NCBI GenBank assembly: GCA_014338405.1
Contig: JTDE01000157.1
Span: 91,765-155,764, forward strand
Reading direction: 5' to 3'
Source: Paragonimus skrjabini miyazakii
Lineage: Eukaryota > Platyhelminthes > Trematoda > Plagiorchiida > Troglotrematidae
DNA length: 64,000 nucleotides
Shown: one piece after another, positions 55,860-64,000 of the stretch
Numbering within the stretch: position 1 is the first letter of the stretch
Layout of the letters: the number at the start of each line of letters is the position of its first letter
Program-made: the position numbers and the translations under genes
Notes under the pieces: model-generated
The model's input: the letters and a program-made list of their open reading frames with translations, nothing else
Told to the model about the DNA's origin: nothing
Database searches by the model: none

Positions 55860-56470
55860 CGTTTCCAACGGGTGACTGGGAGTCCAGTTAGACAGGGGAT
55901 TACTTGCACAACGGTAGTTTTGTCCCAATTCACCATAAACGGAATTTAGTAAGGACTTTATTCGATCGAGCTAGCGAAATCCGTACAATCGACGAGGAGT
56001 ATCATCATCTTGAAGACACATTAAAAGCAAACGGTTACTCACATTGGTTTATAAGACGATTCAACAAACCACAGGTCAACAGTCAACCCGCCCATTTAGC
56101 TAAACCAAAAACTGCCTTCATTCGGCTACTTTTCAAGGGAGACGATATGTCTACTCGTGGAAAGTCGATTCGTTTCCGCTATTAGAAGAGGGTTCTACGC
56201 ATCTAAAGTAGTTCTTAGATTTGACACCACTAGAATGTCAACATCCGCTATCAAGTACCGCCTACCTCTCCCCTTCATCTCGCACTGTGTGTACCAATAC
56301 TCGCGTGGATGCAGTCCCACCTAGGTAGAAGTGACGGAGAGGAAACTGCAAACCAGGATGGCAGAGCACTTGCCAGAGTGGGTGTGCAACCGCGTCAGCC
56401 AATCCGTCGGAAACTGTGTGGACGAGGCCAAAGGTCATCAACATAACACACCTGCTTCGCTGGGGCCAAT
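55860..56470 (+). mobile_element. Penelope-like element fragment, 3' part with GIY-YIG remnant
   Basis: The frame from about 55904 reads GSFVPIHHKRNLVRTLFDRA, then YHHLEDTLKANGYSHWFIRR, the segment after the RT in Penelope-like elements. After a break, about 56270-56400 reads SHCVYQYSRGCSP, stop, then TERKLQTRMAEHLPEWV, matching the GIY-YIG region. Stops and a frameshift make it inactive. The RT core is absent or unrecognisable upstream, although frames from 55522 onward may hold further remnants. Confidence 0.75.
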
Positions 56471-59400
56471 CATGCCATGGTTAGTCCGTCGATATTCTCA
56501 TTAATATTCACTTACAAGGATAAACGCTCACTTCACTTTGCCGAAACAATTGCTATTAAACGATAGAAACTGCCGCTAGTAGCGTTCATGGATTTTACCA
56601 TACCGTGGACAGGGCAATACACAATGATTTTCACTTCTGCAGTATATACTTAATAAGATGCAGTGAAATCAGTTCGAACGGAAATCATGCTATATACTAC
56701 TACTAGCTTGTTTTCTCACGTTCATTAGGGTTTAGGGCGATGAATGCGTCAAATGGTAAATTACTGTATGAAATATATAAACAGTTAGATAAGCAGATTT
56801 ATTCAGTTTCCAGTTATATCGAAATTGCGTAAGCATAAAATGGACCGGAGTTAAAGGTTTATAAATTGTGTGTACTTCTAAGCTCTTGACTTTCGATGAC
56901 TGTTCTCTACATCATTTGGCTTGTACAGATGATGCAATTGCGCGAACAGCACACAGTCAGTTAGGATGAATCAGAACTGCTCCCATTCCGCGACACGTAA
57001 TTGATGTGACAATAATACACAGTCATCTCCGGTGTTATCACGCACTATGCGAGCCAGCGTAGCGTCTGCAACATCACGTATCGTTCAAGGCCCCCACGGA
57101 TGAATAATACATACACAAAAAGTCATTATCACGCGCTGGAAAAATTTTGTCCGTTCCACTTGACATGGTAGGAGGTTATCCTTTGCTAGTTTGATGATCA
57201 TGATTAAGCGCACGGTATCGGCTCAAAAATCTTTCAATGTCACTAATGCATTTCTATTATTTTTGTCCGTTAGAATATAATAACGCGTTATTTTTCCATG
57301 TTTCCTACTCCGTCTGCAAAATGTTGGAAGAAAAGACAGAAATAAAATCAATGTCGAGCTTCTTGGTACGCTATTTTTATTGTTTTCTTGTCTTCATTTT
57401 ACGGTTATCAGCTTTTGTATTTTAGAGGGGCTTCTGAACCCGACTGATGGATTATCAATGCATAGATAATCAGGACTGTATAATCGTAATTGAACAAGTA
57501 ATCACGAATGGTGTTCCTTGATTACAAGGGCGAAGTTTATATTACAATCTCAATAAACCGACCCCTGGTGCGTATTCTTGTTTGATCTTTCAATTGAATT
57601 CTTGTCTGCAACCTCTAGATAATCAAGACTGCTTGATTGTTGGTGACTCATATCCATCCAACTACTTCGATTAAGAGTTTGGTGATCGCATTACTGTATG
57701 GTTCAGCAGCTTTTCTACCTCTCTTTAAATAAATAGATGAGGCTGTAACAACTGACATATTTTTATAACCAGAAACACAATACAGTTACAAACGATTGTT
57801 AAAGTGAACATCACCCACTCTGGACCAGCGTTTTCCCACCCAGTCAAATGTGTTTACTTCACAACAGTCTAAATGTCCGCAGTTTGCTCTAATCTTGTAT
57901 ACCCGTCGAATTTTGCATATTTTCAAAACTGCTGTTTTTCGTGGCGCCCGAAATTTCAAAGCAGACAAACGGAATTAGCATAGAGTAAATTCAGAACAGT
58001 ATAATAAATGCTTAAGAGGATTTTGCCCAGTGGGTATATAGTGTTCTTGAGAATAACTATGTCCGTATTAATAATTCATTGTGACTGACTATGATACAAC
58101 TGCTGGTTAAGCATAACTGGTTTTAAAGTCCATAACAAAAGAATCGAAGATCCGAATACTGTTTAGACCGTTTCTTCTCGATTGACCTTGTATGGTACTC
58201 AAGTTACCATGTACCGTGGCCCACGTATTGGATAGCAATCAACCAGATCAATATAACTGAATCCATCGTTTCCAATTCGTGTTGAACTCATAATTTCAAA
58301 CATCACATGAATAAAAGCTATACAGCCCACAACACAAAGATTACAATTTCGAGCCCCAGACGAAATCTTGTCCCATCTGATCCGTCTCAGCGAACATTAG
58401 ACAAGTTCTCTTGGAATGTGCTTATGTAAGTTAACAGAAAACAAAGGGAATCATCGTTGTGGTACGCTGTTCAGCACTGCTCTAACTCACTACAAAAAGT
58501 AGCTGGAAGGCATTGTCGACAACACCTCACAACTAACACACAGCCAAAATTCATTTGGTCGTCCACTGTAAGTCACACGAATAAAACACTATTGAGCGAA
58601 AAGTTTCGTGTTCAACATTACTTAACCTTTGTAAACAGAAAGGAGTTAGATGTCACCAAGAATACCATAATCTATAATCCATTTTGCTAATGCACAACGC
58701 CTGTTGTCATGTCAACCGCAACTCGTGATCACTGCGCTTCAGGCTCCTACCAGAATGGTCAACAAATAACGACACTAAGGTGGCAATAAATGGACCAATA
58801 CATTTTTGAGAATAAACTAATGACTTCCATTTTTTTAACCAATCCAGAGTACGGGTAAATATCCGGAGGTTAGGTTGATATAAGTTAAACACCACTCACA
58901 ATTGTTAGCCTCTCTTGCAGTCGGATAAAACTTTCAGTTACCTTCTTTTGAGTAGGATTCTTGGACTCAAGTTATGTTCTGTTGTGGTTAGCCACCATAG
59001 CATAGCCTCGCCATGCCCAGGAGTCGAACTCCGGCCATATTTTTATGAAGAAACTGTGCTTAACACTAAGCGATCAGTTACAGACTAACCATACTTGGCT
59101 AAAAACTCTACTTTGATACAAAATCTGTCACCAAATGAGAACGATGTCTAGTTTATATTGATCAACAACCCGTTTATTTATCAACGAAACATCGTCCAAC
59201 AAATTTGCTGATTTCCGTAAATTCTTCTTGATAAATCTTCGTCGTGGACTATAGATTTGGGTTAACAGAACTGTTACCTTGTCCACTCCCCAGGCGCATT
59301 CCTTGCAAAGTATTGTGCCTGTACGCTCAGCTATGATGACTCGATTGTGCCTAGTTACAATGAATGCAGCAGTAGTAACAAATATGCTTGTCTCACGAGA

Positions 59401-60216
59401 ATGTGGCCCATGTTCATGTCTGGTCGTGACAAAAGTATACACTGCTGATGAACACGAATGCGAATGAAACTTCAGTGTGGTTTTCAGAATGGGCCGGCTG
59501 AAATTTACGCAAACTTCCGTGTGTAAATGAGTGCTGTTCAGCTTAACTCTAGGTGACAATTATTTGCGTTTAAGCTTTCATTCAACTCTCCAACATCCCA
59601 AAACGACCGATGGTATCCGATGTCATCGACTGTATGGTCCGTGCCACTCTTCTGATTTCGTGTTCAGAGAACTTGCTCTAACGCCACAATTAATTTGCAG
59701 TCGTTGATTCTGTTTTGTCCTTTTTTATCCTCTCCCCATAATTCCCGTGTAATCCGTTAGTTTTTCATTTTCGTTTCGTGCAAACTGTTCTCGGTGTGAT
59801 CAAACTCTAGGAAGTGTTAAGCTGGTGCACATCACATGATTTATTGTTCCCTTTGTTCTGATCATATTCATTGACAGAACAAATCAGTTGGCTGTCTTTT
59901 AGTTGGAGTGTTCAACTTCCATCCAAGTGATCTTAAACCACTGAATAAAGTTTTGTAAACTTTCCTACTTCAAATTGAACGCCATCCTCTACTGAGGCAG
60001 TCTTGCATTCACGAAAATTCTGGCTTCAAAACTGGACATTGCATCTGCGTTTTGCTATGGTAATTAAAATTTGTAGCGTACATCTTTGTCTGGGACCTGG
60101 GTCAGAAATTTGTGTGACCGAAAAATTGACTTTTGCGTAACAACGAGTATAACGAAATCATTACGTATAAACTTTGAGCTCTACTCGCTTGTGTTTATTA
60201 CTCAAGCTCTCCTGTC
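56471..60216 (+). other. Intergenic sequence with a tRNA-like SINE and an unrecognised minus-strand frame
   Basis: About 58975-59080, minus strand, has a box-A-like CTTAGTGTTAAGC and a box-B-like GGAGTTCGACTCC, so probably a SINE. A 143-codon minus-strand frame at 59128-59559 has no recognised domain. Nothing else stands out. Confidence 0.35.
59128..59559 (-). other. Open frame of 143 codons, not recognised
   Basis: Longest frame outside the gene and the retroelements in the 3' part of the window. It has a basic segment (YSPRRRFIKKNLRKSANLLD) and several His/Cys residues, but no motif I can assign. No flanking splice signals stood out. It may be a decayed mobile-element ORF or chance. Confidence 0.2.
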
Positions 60217-61161
60217 ACCTATATCATCATAGACAGCAATACATCAGTGGTTCACATTGATGCTTAACTGGCACACAACCACGAAGGAAAAAAAGAAAGA
60301 AAAACCTATATTAGAAGAGAGTAAAAAAGAAGGGGAGAGGAATGGACCTAACTACTGAAAATAGCTACGTCCACATTCAAACATATAACATCAAGGCGAT
60401 TACACCTTGCAAACAAACAATCGAGCTGTAAGTGAAAGTAAGGCGTCATCAGCAAGACGGCTTCCTCACGGCTTTCACTGCCCCACGTCATTAAGTGCAC
60501 TCACTTCACAGACAACTCGGTCAAACAACGACAACATTCACGCCACTGAGCTCGGTTAGCCGCCATCTCACCTAAAGTTTCAAGCCATCGACTCTGCGAG
60601 TCGCGAGGGCCCAAGCCTTGGAGACGAACCCGATCCACAGCGATCAATCCCTTCGCGAACGATTTCATTTGTCTACGCCAGGTCATCATTTGTCCACCTC
60701 ACACCTTACGCTAGTCGGCCGCAGCGTCGGCAAACAGTGCTCGGTGTGGCAAACGACTAACTGGCATCCTTAGTACATGACCCAACCATCTAAGTCTGTG
60801 CAGATGTAGTGACTGAACGAAAGCACTCGTTTGACAATCAGTGCCGAACACCCACTTCCTAACCTCCTTGTTACTCACTCGTTGGTGCCACCCGATACAA
60901 GCGATTGAACGCAGACATCGGTGGCCAAATAACTGAAGAAGGTTCACGTCTTATACCCTGAGAGGCCAGGTTTCGCTGTCTTAAAGTACTACAGCCCTCA
61001 CTGTTGTCTGATATACGCAACCCTTAAGCTTAAGAGATGTAGCTTTCTGTCGACACAAATGCCTCAGATTAGTAAACACCGCCTTAGCCATAGAAATACG
61101 CGACTTTATTTCATTCCCTACACCTCCGTCGCCACCGCTGATGCAGCTTTCTAGGTATACA
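60217..61161 (-). mobile_element. RTE-type LINE 3' end, minus strand
   Basis: The minus strand reads DHRCLRSIARIGW-like sequence (here GHRCLRSIACIGWHQRVSN), LHLHRLRWLGHVLRMPVSRL, LFADAAAD, then GGQMMTWRRQMKSFAKGL, LGPRDSQSRWLETLGEMAAN and AQWRECCRCLTELS. The 3' UTR ends near 60217 in a short ATG-type tract. It is close in sequence to the copy at 26590-27720 and shows that copy's sequence across the N run. Stops occur after AAAD and in RKV-stop-GGQ. Confidence 0.8.
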
Positions 61162-61279
61162 CCTGTAGGAATGAGAACGATAGCTTTTTAATTAAATCCA
61201 TTCGACAATCGTATAAACATCAGTTAGGCTAAAGCACTTGATCTCATTGAACTGGTTTAGTTTGCATGCAATAATATGG

Positions 61280-61345
61280 TTGTAGTTAATGGGAGATCGA
61301 CGGCACAGTCATTAACATGGTTGCCTCATAAAAACGTGAACAGAG
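61280..61345 (+). repeat. tRNA-derived SINE fragment
   Basis: The plus strand carries GCACAGTCATTAACATGGTT then GCCTCATAAAAACGTG, the box-A portion of the SINE seen on the minus strand elsewhere. Only this part is clearly preserved. Confidence 0.45.
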
Positions 61346-63424
61346 TTCATATGCGGGTCTTGGTGATGATATGTACTGATGACCAACTCTAACAATAAGG
61401 AAACTCGAATACAGAGCTAATTTTCGAAGCAGACTAGGTTAAAATATATGGAAATAAGAAAGATTTAATCGTCTGTGATTGAATGATATCTGACTTGAAT
61501 CTAACCAAATTCCCTACTGTGTTTTAACAATTAAATCAACTTGAGAGATGTCCTACAGTGGTGTTCTAACAAACAGGATGCTCGAAGTTTATGCCTAGGT
61601 TCCGGGTGGGTCGATCAAAGAGTTTGTGTGAATGCATGATCTGTGACTAAAGGTGCTCAACCTAAATCGTATGATAGTTAAAAATGCTATCAGTTGTTAT
61701 CTCTTAACCGCACTGCCTATGATCATTATCCGGTTGGGTAAGCTTTTTGACCACTTGTTTGTTCAAAGCGAATAAACCCGCCTGTAATTAGATTTCCGGT
61801 TTTGTGTTTTTTTTCATTCAAAACTGTCTAACTCTTTCGGTCATACTCAGAGGTATCAGTTGTTTATGGATCGATGGAGAAGGATTATTTTTATCTAGAC
61901 AATTGTATAAAACTCGCCAACTTTTAAAATACTTCGTTGTAATCTGAACAACAACGTCCGAATACCACAAAGATGGTGAAAATGAATTACAGAATTTCCA
62001 TGATTATGGATCACTTTCATCAAACCGAATTAGTTAAAACTGATTTTCTCGGAAAGTAGGGGTCACATCATAATACTCACTGTTTCCATAGATCAACAGT
62101 CCAACCTGATTTATGAACAATTCAGTTGCGTTCGATCGTTACTGATGCCAGAAACTGAGGGCGTAGGCTTAATTCACATTGTCTGTCGTAGAACACACAG
62201 AGCGTTTGTTGTGTTTATTCACGTGGTATCTGCATTAGTCAGGATAATTAAAAAATGAACCACTTCTGTAATTGAAGCCAGCGTCAAAGTTGATGTCTAA
62301 ACTACCTGTGGTTCATAGAGGGCGAGGTGAACAGAACTGAGTGAGTATCACATAAGCAGGCAAGAAAGACACCGTTTGACCACAAACTGACGATAATCAA
62401 GCTGGTCCATATTTGTCCGGGTTCATTTGTGACAGCCAAATGTTAAACAACCTTTCAGGGTATTGATTCTAAAGGTGAATGTATTGTCCAACACACATGC
62501 TTACGTCGGTCTGCAGCCGTTCCGACCTGCTAGCTCTCACGTGAAATAAGCTGAATTTTGTGTAATACTACACAGTATTCTAGTCTTCTGTTCATATCTG
62601 CCTATCGTAACTAAAACATACAGATGATTGGTCCAATTAGCCGGTACACAAAAGCATGCTTTGTAGTATTGCTGATACTGTCTACAAGATTTGAAAGGAA
62701 TTGGGAGAAGCTGAAAATGCTGACGTTCACCTGAATTTGTTTTAGACATATTTGAAAAAAGTAATCAGTAAATGTTTTTTGGATCCTGGAGGTCAGCAAA
62801 CGTGATATTGTGAATAATGAATGCTGGAAGAAAATGAACAGAACACAAGTCTTTTAAACATAACGCAAGTGTATTTTCGATCGGAAGTGGATAACTGAAT
62901 GACAACAGCCGTGAGGGGTCCAGTTTATATTCAACTCAAAGCAATGATTCTGATGGTCAAGGCTTTCTCGACACTGGGCTTGCTGAGTGTTGTGAGTTTG
63001 CGTGTCAGATGTGCTCTTGAATTCTTCCACTTCAAGCACTTTTACAGCGTAATTTGATAAGTTTTTTGGACTGGACATATTCAAAGGTCGAATGAGTGTA
63101 CCCTACAGTTCGACCTGCACATCGGATACTTTATTTCTAACAAATTCACTCTAAGATGGTTGTTTAGTTTAGTTAAAATCGAGTACCTTAAATGATGACG
63201 AAATTAATGAATGATTGTACATGTTAAGAGTACGCTTTCTCTAATACGACGGTAGTTCATTGATAACTTCCAATTTCCACCGTCTGTCTGAATGAGATGA
63301 TTAACCAATTGTCAGAACCCTCACTGTGTTGTTTGTTGTGTCATCTCAATAAGAAAAGTATCTGCTTATGACTCACAACAAATTGCGGCTGACAACTTAC
63401 TTGTGTTGATTTGGTCGTGCTTAC
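61346..63424 (+). other. Intergenic sequence, nothing recognised
   Basis: AT-rich sequence with short frames only. Confidence 0.4.
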
Positions 63425-63500
63425 TTTGAAGTCATTGACGCAATGGTTAACATGATGACTTCGTGAAAGGGTGGCCGGAGTTCAAATCCCGGTCGTTGTA
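63425..63500 (+). repeat. tRNA-like SINE head
   Basis: CATTGACGCAATGGTTAACA (box-A-like) is followed about 45 bp later by CCGGAGTTCAAATCCCGG (box-B-like). The spacing fits an internal pol III promoter. Acceptor-stem and anticodon arms do not pair well enough for a functional tRNA. Confidence 0.45.
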
Positions 63501-64000
63501 TTACGGGTGAGTCCCAACAATGTCGAGTACAGTGATTATCTTCAAACGGAACTGACTGTAAAGTCTGGTGTAACACAATTGAGTTTCCACTGACATATAC
63601 TTTGCGTGTGTGCAGTCTAATAGGGGAGTTGGTGAACGTGGTAAAATGCTTCGTGGCTCTTCATTCTGCCTCCATAATACGAACAATGATATTCACGGGA
63701 TACGGGACCACTAACTTGAGTGTTTAGACTGAAATGTGAACGCAAAATGGAGTTGAAAATAATCGAAAAGCAAGTTGAATAAAATAACTCGAACGTCTAG
63801 GTAGGCTGCTTTTGTTTGGATAGTTTGTCTGCACAGTTAGAGAACAGGCAGAAGTAAATAAGACTATAGTTTCTAGACGAATTTTCCTGAATGTAATTGT
63901 GGGGGATTGTCAGGCAGGAAGTACGAGCATCCCAGCTCTCGGCCGAATACACCAACGCAGGGGGGAGGTGCGTTCAAACACCCACGGTGAGCGGATGGAG
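63501..64000 (+). other. Intergenic sequence, nothing recognised
   Basis: Only a short minus-strand frame of 61 codons is present, with no recognisable domain. Confidence 0.35.

Noticed and set aside
63425..63500. tRNA gene candidate
   Set aside because: No convincing cloverleaf beyond the two boxes.
1..64000. CRISPR arrays, operons or bacterial gene clusters
   Set aside because: No regularly spaced direct repeats, no closely packed ORFs and no ribosome-binding sites; the window is eukaryotic.

Overview
This 64-kb window looks like nuclear DNA of a parasitic flatworm, most likely a digenean trematode. Coding signal is sparse, introns are long (0.5-15 kb) and AT-rich, there is no bacterial gene packing, and the interspersed repeats (degenerate Penelope-like elements, RTE-type LINE tails, tRNA-derived SINEs) resemble those of schistosomes and their relatives. 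Genus cannot be fixed from the sequence alone. No rRNA gene, functional tRNA gene or CRISPR array is visible.

The main content is one plus-strand gene occupying about 175-52356. I rebuilt it from 14 short exons that follow one another in compatible splice phase: 175-272, 1954-2050, 16690-16828, 21270-21395, 24786-24874, 28096-28388, 33014-33242, 39473-39538, 43512-43540, 44011-44092, 44938-45288, 48788-48871, 50627-50701 and 52285-52356. They encode about 609 residues and the 5' end lies outside the window. The order is a Ser/Thr-rich start, a calponin-homology (CH) domain split over three exons, a basic Arg-Thr-Pro/Ser-rich linker, a coiled coil, a second Arg/Ser/His-rich region and a short tail. 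The CH domain looks closest to the dixin (DIXDC1/Ccd1) type, with the neuron-navigator type as second choice. I find neither a DIX domain nor an AAA domain downstream. Two symmetric candidate cassette exons (32360-32749, 42322-42462) and alternative last exons (51187-51453, 49201-49248) are also noted.

The rest is repeats, mostly inside the introns. Penelope-like copies lie at about 3850-5580 (+), 17697-19380 (-) and 55860-56470 (+). The middle one sits in the intron that splits the CH domain and is bracketed by a perfect 279-bp inverted repeat. RTE-type LINE 3' ends lie at about 14190-15340 (+), 26590-27720 (+), 51850-52235 (-) and 60217-61161 (-). A tRNA-derived SINE family is scattered through the window. 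Two related LTR-like sequences lie in opposite orientation at about 23.7-24.5 and 25.8-26.3 kb. The run of 100 N at 27294-27393 is probably a false gap, because the same ten bases flank it on both sides.

Downstream of the gene (52.4-64 kb) I see only repeats and anonymous AT-rich sequence.
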